Assembly (NCBI GenBank): GCA_977017575.1
Contig: CDRNVI010000020.1
Coordinates: 124,001 to 188,000, forward strand
Reading direction: 5' to 3'
Length of the DNA stretch: 64,000 nucleotides
DNA from: Paramoeba atlantica
Lineage: Eukaryota; Discosea
Numbering within the stretch: the first letter of the stretch is position 1; the number at the start of each line of letters is the position of its first letter. A program made the position numbers and the translations under genes. The notes under the pieces were generated by a model. It worked only from the letters and a program-made list of their open reading frames with translations, did no database searches and was not told the DNA's origin. Of this stretch, positions 1 through 9,198 are shown piece after piece.

Positions 1-1457
1 TAGATTCTGAAAAAGCGCTGCAAATAAAGGAACTCGAGGAGGTTTGCTTACCTCCTTCAGAAACATTATGGCACACAATACGAAAAATATTATACATCGG
101 TATCCCAATTTGTCTTAGTTTATTTAGTCAGTTCGCAATCTTTCTCATCGCCTCTCGCTCTATTGGTAAATTGCTCGGTGTAAAGTACTTGGCCGGAGCC
201 TGTATGGGTATCATGTTTTGTAACTGTTTTGGATTTTCCTTCATATTCGGCATGGCCAATGCGTTAGATACACTACTGTTTCAAGCCCATGGGGCAGACC
301 CAAAGAGTCCCCTCATCATGTTGTATGTGCAGCGTGCAATCCTGATTCTACACGTATGCGCTCTACCTGTCTTATTGGTCTGGATGTTCGCTGTTCCCAT
401 ATTGCAGCGAATGGGGCAAACACCAGAAGTTGCCGCTATGGCTGGTACGTACATCCTGTACAACCTGGCAAATATCCCACTTTGCATCTTCTATGAAGTG
501 CTGAGAAAGTTTCTGATGTGTGTGCACAATTTGACCGCCGTAGTTCTTGTGTCCATTTTGCTCACGGGCTTGAGTCCTTTTATGTTTTATGGTCTGATAC
601 AAGAACAAGGAATCGCAGGATGTCCGTTAACAATCACAATGTTTTTCCTAGGCATGGTGATTTTTACGGTGGGCTACATTGCTTTACGAGGTAGTCTGCA
701 TCGAGGATTATGGCACGGATTCAGTTTCGCGGCATTTAAGGATTGGAAACAATTCTTGTTACTGGGCATTCCAAGTGCCCTAATGCTATTTTGTAAGTGG
801 GGCATGTATGAACTTAATGGATTAGCCTCCGGACGTCTCGGTGTGGAAACACTTGATACCATGTCTATTTGTATGCAGGTGTTATCCCTTCTGTATATGG
901 TCCCACTGGGGCTTAGCATTGCCGCTGGTATTTTGGTCGGCAATGCTCTTGGTGCTCGTGAGATTTCGAAAGCGCGACGAGCTGCATTAGCAACTTCAAT
1001 TCTTATGGCTGGCGTAGCAACTGTCGATATTGTTGTATTGTGGTTTACTCAGGACGTTGTACCGGGTTTGTACAACAGTGATCCTGAACTCTTACGTTTG
1101 TATCGTGAAGTAATGCCTCTCCTCATAGTATATCACGTTTTCGATGCCGCAGTTTGTGTGTGCAACGGAATCGTGAAAGGAATGGGTTATCCAAAGTATG
1201 GTTTTTTCTTTGTATTGCTGTATGCTATTGGTGTGCCTCTCGGGTGGGTGTTTGCCTTCAAGCTAGGGATGAGGTTTCGTGGCTTATGGCTTGGCCCAGT
1301 GTTAGGTCTCATTGGCGGTGCATTAGGATATGTTGTGTTCTTCCGACGTGTACGGTGGGAACACGCGGAGGCAAAGGCCATGGAAAGAATTCGGTATAGC
1401 CAACGAATGTTGGGAGGGAATGGCGAACAAAAGAAAGTATTTGTAAGCGCTTCGTAG
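1..1457 (+). CDS. MATE-family multidrug/toxin efflux transporter, copy 1 (5' end outside window)
   Basis: The frame is open from base 3 through the left edge, so the start lies outside the window; 484 codons are visible. The protein is a polytopic membrane protein of the MATE type, which exports cationic or organic compounds against H+ or Na+. Evidence is the row of about ten to twelve hydrophobic segments, the internal similarity of the two halves, and MATE-like stretches such as VGNALGAR (near 940-960) and NGIVKGMG (near 1165-1190), which is close to the family's C-terminal-half signature. It is strongly similar to the gene at 6212-7882, with long blocks identical in DNA and short blocks that differ sharply. 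The C-terminus is short, polar and charged. The transporter class is well supported; the substrate is unknown. Confidence 0.85.
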   Translation, partial: DSEKALQIKELEEVCLPPSETLWHTIRKILYIGIPICLSLFSQFAIFLIASRSIGKLLGVKYLAGACMGIMFCNCFGFSFIFGMANALDTLLFQAHGADPKSPLIMLYVQRAILILHVCALPVLLVWMFAVPILQRMGQTPEVAAMAGTYILYNLANIPLCIFYEVLRKFLMCVHNLTAVVLVSILLTGLSPFMFYGLIQEQGIAGCPLTITMFFLGMVIFTVGYIALRGSLHRGLWHGFSFAAFKDWKQFLLLGIPSALMLFCKWGMYELNGLASGRLGVETLDTMSICMQVLSLLYMVPLGLSIAAGILVGNALGAREISKARRAALATSILMAGVATVDIVVLWFTQDVVPGLYNSDPELLRLYREVMPLLIVYHVFDAAVCVCNGIVKGMGYPKYGFFFVLLYAIGVPLGWVFAFKLGMRFRGLWLGPVLGLIGGALGYVVFFRRVRWEHAEAKAMERIRYSQRMLGGNGEQKKVFVSAS

Positions 1458-1573
1458 TTGTTACATTCTGTCAACAGAAGTACATTCTGTCGAAAAAAGT
1501 TGCCAAAAGTTGTATTAACGTACCTTTTGGTTCAATGAACCACGACCGAACCAACTGAACCAATTGAACCAAC

Positions 1574-1846
1574 CTACAAGGCGTATTTCTTGGGTGGCAC
1601 AAAATTATCCTGGTTCAGGATTTGACTGCATTGTTCGGTTAGAAGTTCCATTGCACTCAAAAAATCATTCATCGTTACATCCCTGACGTTAGCGACGTCT
1701 AGGATATGTTTTAAGGAGTCCCAGTCTCTTGTACGCTCGTGGAAAGTCGCTGGCTTCACCGCTGCATTTGACAGGGCCTCACTGTTCTGTGATCTGCTTT
1801 CGGGTGTTGCCATGAGCTCTTTTAACTCGTTCAATGATACCTTCAT
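1574..1846 (-). CDS. small hypothetical protein, minus strand
   Basis: This is a 90-codon open frame starting MKVSLNELKELM and ending VPPKKYAL. I do not recognise it. It is soluble and probably helical. It begins 13 bases after the stop of the ORF at 1860-2144, in another frame, so the two could be expressed together or be parts of one decayed gene. It reads against the direction of every host gene in the window and lies among inverted repeats, which suggests a mobile-element passenger rather than a host gene. Confidence 0.35.
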   Translation of the reverse strand: MKVSLNELKELMATPESRSQNSEALSNAAVKPATFHERTRDWDSLKHILDVANVRDVTMNDFLSAMELLTEQCSQILNQDNFVPPKKYAL

Positions 1847-1859
1847 AATGAAGGAAGGC

Positions 1860-2144
1860 TTAATTCCTTGCTTTCTTTTGGATGGCTTTGCGTACCAGAC
1901 TGGCACTCTTCCCTGCCATGATGCCCTGTAAGAGCGACTTTCCGGTGAAATCAACCTCGGCACCCAAATCGGCAGCCAGTTCAGTCACCACTTTTCCCGC
2001 TACCTTCCCAAGTAGCTCCCATACCATGACGTGTATCCGTGGCACGAGCCACTTTTCTTTCAAAGAGCCAGCCCCCCTCGACACTAACTCCTCCAAAACT
2101 ACCTCCTCGCCTCTCGCGAGCGCTTCGGCCACTGCGTTCGACAT
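1860..2144 (-). CDS. small hypothetical protein, minus strand
   Basis: This is a 94-codon ORF beginning MSNAVAEALARGEE and ending in a basic tail (IQKKARN). The start was chosen because the helical, coding-like sequence begins there. The ATG sits exactly at the inner edge of an inverted repeat (about 2142-2172). The protein looks alpha-helical with an acidic N-terminus. A KEKWLVP segment loosely recalls KKWVPL in the ORF at 2750-3208, so the two may be distant relatives. No family was recognised. Confidence 0.35.
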   Translation of the reverse strand: MSNAVAEALARGEEVVLEELVSRGAGSLKEKWLVPRIHVMVWELLGKVAGKVVTELAADLGAEVDFTGKSLLQGIMAGKSASLVRKAIQKKARN

Positions 2145-2741
2145 ACCGATCGAGCAAAAAATTTGACATTTTTTTAATTTGGTCCTTCGAGCTCGAAAAA
2201 AAAGTCGGACCAATATTTATGTGGACCAAAATTATTGGGGCCAAATTTTTCGTGCATTGAAACAAAAAAGATATATTTTCTTGGCCTCCCTCGAGGCTTG
2301 ATATCGTTATTAGATTTTTCTTTTTCCAGAAAATGAAGGACCGTACTTTTAGATTGTTTTTGCTTTGTGTGCTATTCCAGTAGCTCACAACACTTGCAAC
2401 CTTTCGTGTCACACACAATTCTCAAATTGCTCTAACTTCAGCCTCACTATATGTGTTATAGTGAGGACCCTACGTGCGTAGAGTAAATATCTTGATCAAA
2501 GATTTTCTGCACCCATTCAACAGACTGAGACATTACACGAAGACTAAAAAACGAAGTGTCGATTGAAAGAAGCAAAAATTTCTAATGACGAGTTCTAAAC
2601 TTTGAAAACGACTGAAAATAAAGTCCAAAAGTATTTTGGACCGCCGCCAAAGGAAAAATAAAGTCCGACCAAAATTTATGTGGACGAAATTTGTTGGGGC
2701 CGAATAAAAGTGGACCAAATTTTCTGCTCGACCGGTATTCG
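2141..2741. repeat. inverted-repeat element, possible MITE
   Basis: About 30 bp at 2141-2172 (ATACCGATCGAGCAAAAAAT core) reappears inverted at 2711-2741 (core TGCTCGACCGGTAT). Inside, a 40-bp stretch starting GTCGGACCAATATTTATG (from 2205) recurs in direct orientation at 2671 as GTCCGACCAAAATTTATG, and short GGACCAAA/TTTGGTCC words recur many times. No transposase is present. The element separates two small minus-strand ORFs. Flanks TCGAC and TCGAT could be an imperfect 5-bp target duplication, but this is weak. Confidence 0.45.
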
Positions 2742-2749
2742 ATTCCTGC

Positions 2750-3208
2750 TTAGTTACTATTTTTCGGCGGGGGGTTATTGAGTTCACGAAAGTCTCGGAT
2801 AGAAATGGCACTAAGAAGGTGCATATAAGAGAAGAAAGCATTCCTTCCTTTTCCTGGAGACCGGAATCTTTGACTTTCTCCTCTTGCGGCTCCCACATCT
2901 TCCCTTTTGTTAGCGATATAGTGCTTCGCGATTTCAAGAACCAGCTTTCCAGAATTTTTCTTATCCTCGTATCGCTTCTCCTCAATTAGCCGGACAACTT
3001 CCAGCTTTTGAGCTTCGTGCACGTTCTCTCCCACTGCTTTCAGCATAGCCGGGATGAAGTCACCTTGGCTGAGCCAACCTTCGTGCGAAGCCTGAAATAG
3101 AGGGACCCACTTCTTCTCCACTATTTTCAGCATTGCGTACCTCTCAGTGACCTTGTACTCGCTTTCCAAGGAGTTTAATACGGTTGAGATCATTTCGGAA
3201 TCAGACAT
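2750..3208 (-). CDS. hypothetical protein, minus strand
   Basis: This is a 152-codon ORF beginning MSDSEMISTVLNSLESEYKV. The first two thirds look like a compact helical domain (EKKWVPLFQ, GDFIPAMLKAVGENV, RLIEEKRYEDKK), and the tail is basic and proline/asparagine rich. No family was recognised. It ends about 10 bases before the inverted repeat near 2741, so the element may have cut or extended its 3' end. Orientation and repeat context argue for a mobile-element passenger. Confidence 0.4.
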   Translation of the reverse strand: MSDSEMISTVLNSLESEYKVTERYAMLKIVEKKWVPLFQASHEGWLSQGDFIPAMLKAVGENVHEAQKLEVVRLIEEKRYEDKKNSGKLVLEIAKHYIANKREDVGAARGESQRFRSPGKGRNAFFSYMHLLSAISIRDFRELNNPPPKNSN

Positions 3209-3436
3209 GGAATGATTATTATAGATGAATATTATAGAAAGGACTACACGCCAAATATTTCCTCAGTATTACGCGCTGGAAGGACCTAGATCCCCTTGCT
3301 TACTTCATCTACACTCTGAAGACGAGCCAAGAAGTTAGCTTCTAGTCTTCAGAGATGAGCCTAGAAGCTTTTCTTCTCTCTATTCCAGCGATTGCTGTTG
3401 TTAGGCGCATCGAATAAAGCATGGAAAAAAACCCAG

Positions 3437-4285
3437 AAATATATTTTCTTTTTTAGGCTCTTCGTTAAACGCGGTGATAGTTTTCAACGCGAAGCGCGGC
3501 ATGAGTGACTTCTAAGTTGAAAACAACCACCGCGTTTAATGAAGAGCCTAAATTTGCGTGTGGGAAATGACTCGTAGGCATGAATTTAAAGCTACCAAAC
3601 GTATTGGGTATATAATGCGAATCCAACCACACCATTCTTCCGACACAAAAAGACCCCTTTGGGTACGAAAAATACTTTTTGGCTTTTTTTGGTCCAAAAA
3701 GGGCCATTCTGGCAAGCGCACCACGGCTCATAGATGGGTTATCTTGTGAAAACAACGGCGCAGAAAGCTAGTATACGTCCCGAACTCTCAAAATACAATA
3801 ACGGAAACGATTTTGGAAAAATAGTTTTTTTTTTCATTTTTTTCGTCAAGTTGATTTTTTTTTCAACCCCCGGGTAGGTGGGTGGAAAATACGCGCCAAG
3901 CCCCCGGCTACCGCTTCTGCGCATTTTATTCGAAAAATAATTTTTTCGAATCAAATTCGTGCGGTATGCCCCCCCATGCCCCCCCCCCATGGACCGATTT
4001 TTTTTGAAAATTTTTAGACCACCGGAACCCCTTTTATATATTTTTCTATTATTATACTACTGTGTACCTCTTTATGTAGTGTATATTATCACTTTTTTTG
4101 TTCACCTTTTTTTGCAATAATCGAGGGTAGAGCGGTAGTTATACAACCACCGCAATAAAGTTATTTTTTAGTGGCTTCGTTAAACGCGGTGGTTGTTTTC
4201 AGCTTAGAAGTCACTCATGCTGCGCGCTTCGCGTTAAAAACTACCACCGCATTTAACGAAGAGCCTAAAAAAGAAAAAATATATC
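3437..4285. mobile_element. fold-back type element with palindromic terminal inverted repeats
   Basis: The ends carry inverted repeats of about 115 bp. The left arm (3437-3552) and right arm (4167-4285) are reverse complements, including the AT-rich outer part (ATATATTTTC then TTTTTTAGGCTCTTCG). Each arm is itself a near-perfect hairpin: TTTAGGCTCTTCGTTAAACG pairs with the tail ending GAGCCTAAA. The interior has poly-T and poly-C tracts and a copy of the repeat also found at 4770-5032. No protein is encoded. This resembles Foldback or MITE structures known from other eukaryotes; it is probably non-autonomous. Confidence 0.65.
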
Positions 4286-4555
4286 CTTTTCTCGGAAAAG
4301 GAACGCGGAAATTCAAATCAGCAATTTAGAAGATGAAAACAATACTCAGTAGCTTTTGTCTATCGATCATGCTTACTTGCCAAGATTACCGTTTTAATAG
4401 GAATGTTTTAAATAGGAAAATGGTACGATACGACAATACCTTTTTGGAGTACAAATTTATTTAATAGAAAATCAATGAATTTAGTCATAGATTCGCATAA
4501 ATCCTAATTACTTCTGGTCATCAAAAAGTTTTTTCTTATATAATTACAATCATTT

Positions 4556-5032
4556 ATGCAACTCCCCGTAGTCGGTTTACTATCCCCTAAGCCATTAAGC
4601 ATCACCAATCTTTTGAAGTGCCTCTTCCAGTCTTTCGGGGTCTTCCGACGAAAAAAAAATACTCACAGCTACTCACAGCGAATCACAGCAGCCCACATTC
4701 ACAGAAACCCGCACATATCTACAGATACTAACTACAGACTCACCCTTGTCGGATCCCTCGTGCGCGTACCAGGGGGGTACCCCCAGGTGGGGGGGTGGAA
4801 AATTATCGCCACGGCATACTCTAACACTTCCCTGCGCTCGATTTTGAAAACCAAAAAATTCGAAACAAAATCGCGACGTATGCCCCCCCCCATGGAGTTT
4901 TGGACCACCGGAACCCCCTTTTATATTTTTTTCTTCTATTGTATTATCTTGTTTCTCTTTATATTTTCACTGTTTTTCTTCACTTTTTTTTAATAATCGA
5001 GGGTAGAGCGGTAGTTATACAACCACCGCAAT
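4556..5032. repeat. second copy of the dispersed repeat ending in AATAATCGAGGGTAGAGCGG
   Basis: The part from about 4770 to 5032 parallels 3860-4160: a C-rich tract, GGGTGGAAAAT, a block of C before CATGGA, GGACCACCGGAACCCC, a T-rich run, then AATAATCGAGGGTAGAGCGG followed by TAGTTATACAACCACCGC. The last part can fold as a small hairpin (GCGGTAGTT with AACCACCGC). The left part contains short direct repeats of ACTCACAGC. No coding sequence is supported; an open + frame here is low-complexity. Confidence 0.55.
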
Positions 5033-5038
5033 TATGAT

Positions 5039-5192
5039 ACACGTGAGGGGCTGCGGGTTAGGCCCAATACGAGATCACGCGAGATCACGTGAGATCTCTC
5101 GAGAGCGAATTTGGCTCGGTAGAGTGGTTGGACGACCTCAAAACGAGATCACGCGAGATCACGAGAGATCATACCCGCAGCCCCTCACGTGT
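5039..5192. mobile_element. 154-bp MITE-like element with 20-bp perfect terminal inverted repeats
   Basis: ACACGTGAGGGGCTGCGGGT at 5039-5058 is exactly inverted at 5173-5192. Inside, the motif CGAGATCACGCGAGATCACG occurs twice (near 5080 and 5142). There is no open reading frame. The perfect ends suggest recent activity or constrained structure; no clear target duplication is visible. Confidence 0.6.
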
Positions 5193-5463
5193 AGATAAAT
5201 AAGTATTAATCTTGTGAATACTTTATTGGCGATAGCGCGCCTCAATTTATTCATCTTTTTCTGGTCTAGAGACTGTAGGACGAGAGACTGTAAACCCAAA
5301 AGAATTTAGCTTCTTGCTTGAACTGGCGTTTGCAACCTTTGCTCCGTTCTCAAAAGAATTTTTGATCGGTTCCTCTGTGTTCTGAACGGACTGTGAATCA
5401 CTATCGGGGGAGACAAATGAGTAATCCTTTAAAATGCCACTATTAAATTTAGCTACGCATGGA

Positions 5464-5720
5464 TCAATATACCCAAGATACCCCATTATCCGACGTGAGA
5501 CGGATGATATCTATGAGACGGCTGACGCCCTGACCGAAAAACCGAATTAGAGGAAAAATTTGAAGTTTCATTATTCGGGCAGTTCGCGCCAACAAGGCCA
5601 AGTCGATGACACTTATAACATAAGGATGTCTGTTTCGCTCGTGGGGCAAAGGACGTCTGGCAGTGGTTGCATTCCAGCGTCCGGTGTCCACATTTTATGC
5701 CCGATGTTTAAATTAATGAG
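5464..5720 (-). pseudogene. degraded zinc-knuckle coding remnant
   Basis: On the minus strand a short frame reads CGHRTLECNHCQ and then CYKCHRLG, the cysteine spacing of a nucleic-acid-binding zinc knuckle. The frame is not open at full length and the domain looks decayed. A further minus-strand open stretch (5247-5486, serine and asparagine rich) may be its downstream part. Zinc knuckles of this type occur in gag proteins and in RNA-binding proteins; which one this was cannot be told. About 490 bases from here to the next gene hold nothing I can identify except a pyrimidine tract at 6124-6144. Confidence 0.4.
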
Positions 5721-6211
5721 AAGTCACTGTGAGTGCGCAGGAGTAAAAAATGTTGAGATCAACATGTACAGAAAGAGAAGAATCTTGCTTTGACTAGCAT
5801 TTCCCGCTATATTTCAGAGATTCGAGAGTCCAAGGTTAGAGCGAGTTAGAAGTGTATACCATTGATGTACCAGACGTCCCTTAAAACTATACAGTTATAT
5901 TGCTGAAATGCAAGGTAAGGAAAATATGCGGATACTGTCCAGATGCGTATATGATTTTCTATGTTGGCCTATATAAGCAAAAGAATGCTCAAACTTTCTT
6001 TTTTTCCTTTTCCACGCATTGCGGGATCTAGGGTCCCGACTATTTTAATGGTCCCGACTTTTGACAGAGCTTCGCGGCACCTGATTTTTTTTCTGATTTT
6101 TTTAAAGGGGGCATCACATTTCACACTTTTTTCTTTTCCCCCTACAATTTGTTAATACAATTTGTATGCACAAATCCCAAAAACGTATGCATATTAAAGA
6201 GGGTCATAGTA

Positions 6212-7882
6212 ATGAATTTTATAGCTTCTTTTTATAGCACCACTCTTTCATTTTCTTGTTCAGTATTACTTCGTATTCTAAGAAATTCTCACGACATGAG
6301 TGCAGGACACGAGTTTTTCACATGTGGTAGCCTCCCTCATGAATTAGAACTCATGAGTGTAGGAAGTCCAATATTTTCTTTTAGCAAACCAGAAGCTCCA
6401 CCAGCTTCGATTTCAGAAGTATCGGCGGAGGCACCAAAAAAAGTGCCAGAAGAAGAAATCAGCGTTCCTCCGCCCGCGCCTGAATCCTTATGGCGCACAG
6501 CCTGGAATTTATTGTACATTGCGCTTCCCATATGCATCAGCTATTTCAGCCAACTTGCAGTTTTTCAAATCGCACTCCGTTACGCAGGAACAATGCTTGG
6601 TGTAGAGGCATTGGCCGGGGCTAGCATGGGTATCATGTATTGTAACTGTTTCGGATTTTCTGTTATATTCGGCATGGCCAATGCGTTAGATACACTACTG
6701 TTTCAAGCCCATGGGGCAGACCCAAAGAGTCCCCTCATCATGTTGTATGTGCAGCGTGCAATCCTGATTCTACTCCTCCTTACTATTCCAATAACAGCAG
6801 TTTGGGTTTTTGCAGATCCAGTGTTGCGTTTGACAGGACAGAAGCCAGAAGTTGCCGCTATGGCTGGTACGTACATCCTGTACAACCTGGCAAATCTTCC
6901 ACTTTGCATCTTCTATGAAGTGCTGAGAAAGTTTCTGATGTGTGTGCACAATTTGACCGCCGTAGTTCTTGTGTCCATTTTGCTCACGGGCTTGAGTCCT
7001 TTTATGTTTTATGGTCTGATACAAGAACAAGGAATCGCAGGATGTCCGTTAACAATCACAATGTTTTTCCTAGGCATGGTGATTTTTACGGTGGGCTACA
7101 TTGCTTTACGAGGTAGTCTGCATCGAGGATTATGGCACGGATTCAGTTTCGCGGCATTTAAGGATTGGAAACAATTCTTGTTACTGGGCATTCCAAGTGC
7201 CCTAATGCTCTTCCTTGAGTGGGGAGTCTTTGAACTTAATGGATTAGCTTCCGGACGTCTCGGTGTGGAAACACTTGATACCATGTCTATTTGTATGCAG
7301 GTGTTATCCCTTCTGTATATGCTTCCCCTTGGACTTAACGTCGCGGTCAGTATTACGGTCGGCAATGCTCTTGGTGCCCGCAATATTCCAAAAGCGCGAC
7401 GAGCTGCATTAGCAACTTCAATTCTTATGGCTGGCGTAGCAACTGTCGATATTGTTGTATTGTGGTTTACTCAGGACGTTGTACCCGGATTCTTTAATGG
7501 TGATCCTGAACTCTTACGTTTGTATCGTGAAGTAATGCCGTTGCTGATTGTTTTTCACATTCTTGACTCCATCCTTTGCGTATGCAACGGAATCGTGAAA
7601 GGAATGGGTTACCCAAAGTACGGATTTTATTTTCTGTTTGCTGCTTATGCTATTGGTGTGCCTCTCGGGTGGGTGTTTGCCTTCAAGCTAGGGATGAGGT
7701 TTCGTGGCTTATGGCTTGGCCCAGTGTTAGGTCTCATTGGCGGTGCATTAGGTTATGTTGTGTTCTTCCAACGCGTACGGTGGGAACACGCGGAATCAAA
7801 GGCCATGGAAAGGATTCGGCATAGTGAGCGAATATTGGGAGGGAATGGCCGAGAAAAGAAAGGCATCGAGATTTCTTCGTAA
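6212..7882 (+). CDS. MATE-family multidrug/toxin efflux transporter, copy 2
   Basis: This is a 556-residue protein from the first ATG after the pyrimidine tract at 6124-6144; an alternative start at 6296 (MSAGHEFF) would give 528 residues. The N-terminal 100 residues are polar and proline rich (APKKVPEEEISVPPPAPE), followed by about 12 membrane segments in two similar halves, as in MATE exporters. VGNALGARNIPKARR and NGIVKGMGYPKYG are recognisable family-type motifs. It is the full-length paralogue of the gene cut by the left edge. Blocks of up to about 308 bp are identical in DNA between the two, alternating with short divergent blocks. Substrate unknown; plasma or vacuolar membrane location is inferred only. 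Confidence 0.88.
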   Translation: MNFIASFYSTTLSFSCSVLLRILRNSHDMSAGHEFFTCGSLPHELELMSVGSPIFSFSKPEAPPASISEVSAEAPKKVPEEEISVPPPAPESLWRTAWNLLYIALPICISYFSQLAVFQIALRYAGTMLGVEALAGASMGIMYCNCFGFSVIFGMANALDTLLFQAHGADPKSPLIMLYVQRAILILLLLTIPITAVWVFADPVLRLTGQKPEVAAMAGTYILYNLANLPLCIFYEVLRKFLMCVHNLTAVVLVSILLTGLSPFMFYGLIQEQGIAGCPLTITMFFLGMVIFTVGYIALRGSLHRGLWHGFSFAAFKDWKQFLLLGIPSALMLFLEWGVFELNGLASGRLGVETLDTMSICMQVLSLLYMLPLGLNVAVSITVGNALGARNIPKARRAALATSILMAGVATVDIVVLWFTQDVVPGFFNGDPELLRLYREVMPLLIVFHILDSILCVCNGIVKGMGYPKYGFYFLFAAYAIGVPLGWVFAFKLGMRFRGLWLGPVLGLIGGALGYVVFFQRVRWEHAESKAMERIRHSERILGGNGREKKGIEISS

Positions 7883-8352
7883 CGTTTTGCGAAATGGAAG
7901 GGACGATTAGTTCCAGAACTAGTTGGCGTATTTATTTCTTTTTTTCGTTGACTAACGTTCCTTAAAGGTTAATTAATATTTCAGAGATCGTTCACCTTGA
8001 ATGTAATTTCCAGAGTCCTTCGTTTGTTGACCTAAAAGGGACTTCTATAGGAAAAACTTTATCGTACTTTTGTGACTTATGTGTATACTACTCCGATTAA
8101 GTGTTTGGAGGTTGGTTTCTTCTAATAAATGTACATTGTCTTACATTATTACTATATTATCACCAGTAGTGTGCCCCGCTACGGTTACGGTGCACAGTGG
8201 TGTAATATTGTAGAGCTTTCATATGGCAGGCTTAGACAGGTTGGGAAAAAGGTTTTATCTCTACTTCGTTTAATACATTTTCCTGATGCTTTGTTTACGC
8301 TCCTCATGACACAATTTTGTTGAGGTGAGCAAGGACATGGACTTGCTATTAA
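7883..8352. other. intergenic, no feature recognised
   Basis: This AT-rich stretch follows the second MATE gene and presumably contains its 3' UTR. I see no RNA gene, repeat or conserved frame in it. Confidence 0.5.
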
Positions 8353-8905
8353 TTAGTATTTTTCGCAGGAAAAGATCCGCTTGTCGGATTTAAGCACTCC
8401 AACCTGTGAATGGAAGGGGATATCGTGTAAGAAAGCAGGGCTATGGTCTATCTTCAGTGTCCACTTCACCCGATGACAGCTCAACTCTTCCCAAAACTCT
8501 ACAGAGAAGCTTAGTACTTGTAGGTTAGCAGAACACGCACACATATCGGTGACATTTCCAAACCGAGAAAAACGATTCGTCACACTGCATCGAGTGGACG
8601 TTCCCTCTTTGTCGGGCACGTCGACGGACATGACAAGTTGCCATGAATCAATCCACTGACGTAGTGATACAATAGTTTTCTCACTGAGCTCCCTCTCTAC
8701 AACAGACCCCTCACGTCTATTTCCCCGAACGTAAGGTACTATGTACTCCAATGTTTGTTTAGCGCTTCGCTGCGCCCTGCCCATCATTTTTCACCTTGAT
8801 TTCCATAGTGTGGTCACTCGTGTGATTTTGTTTGCAACATACGACCTTTTGCGCCACCAACTTACGGTTTTGTAGCCACTCCACGCACTGCTTTTCAGTC
8901 CAAGT
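8353..8905 (-). pseudogene. ISXO2/Merlin-type transposase N-terminal relic joined to an unknown tail
   Basis: The frame at 8353-8787 (144 codons, MMGRAQRSAKQTLEY) contains ELSEKTIVSLRQWID, which aligns with LFSERTACKFRQTMD of the Merlin transposase at 9283-10269. Just upstream, in an adjacent frame, CVEWLQNRKLVAQKVVC (about 8830-8900) aligns with CLHWLKGHHLVAQLVKC of the same protein. The two segments together are therefore the N-terminal, DNA-binding part of an ISXO2-type transposase, separated by a frame change near 8785. The last 90 residues of the ORF (from VDVPDKEG) do not resemble the catalytic DDE domain. No terminal repeats were found. About 290 bases to the next element hold nothing recognisable. 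Confidence 0.5.
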
Positions 8906-9198
8906 TGAAATATTACTTATTGTTAGCTTTTGCCGACAAGAAAACCCAACACACTCCCTTCAAGGCATGGAAAGATAGACTAAATTACTAAAAATGACGA
9001 AAAGAATGGCGAACTCGAGAGAACACAAATAAAATCTCTGGAGAAGTATTTTCTACAATCAAGGAATTGAAATATTGAAAAAAATCTGATTTTTTTAAAC
9101 CGAAAATTTCTTCAGTTTCTCCTACACTTTTCGTCCGATTCTCCTTCGCCGAAATTTTGAATGATTATTCAATATTATTAAATTTTGAATGCTTATTT

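Noticed and set aside
4116-4140. tRNA-like A box in GGGTAGAGCGGTAGTT, suggesting a SINE or tRNA
   Set aside because: No B box, acceptor stem or cloverleaf could be drawn around any of the three copies.
4556-4993. 145-codon + frame
   Set aside because: It lies within a dispersed repeat, and its end is a run of phenylalanine from poly-T; no domain.
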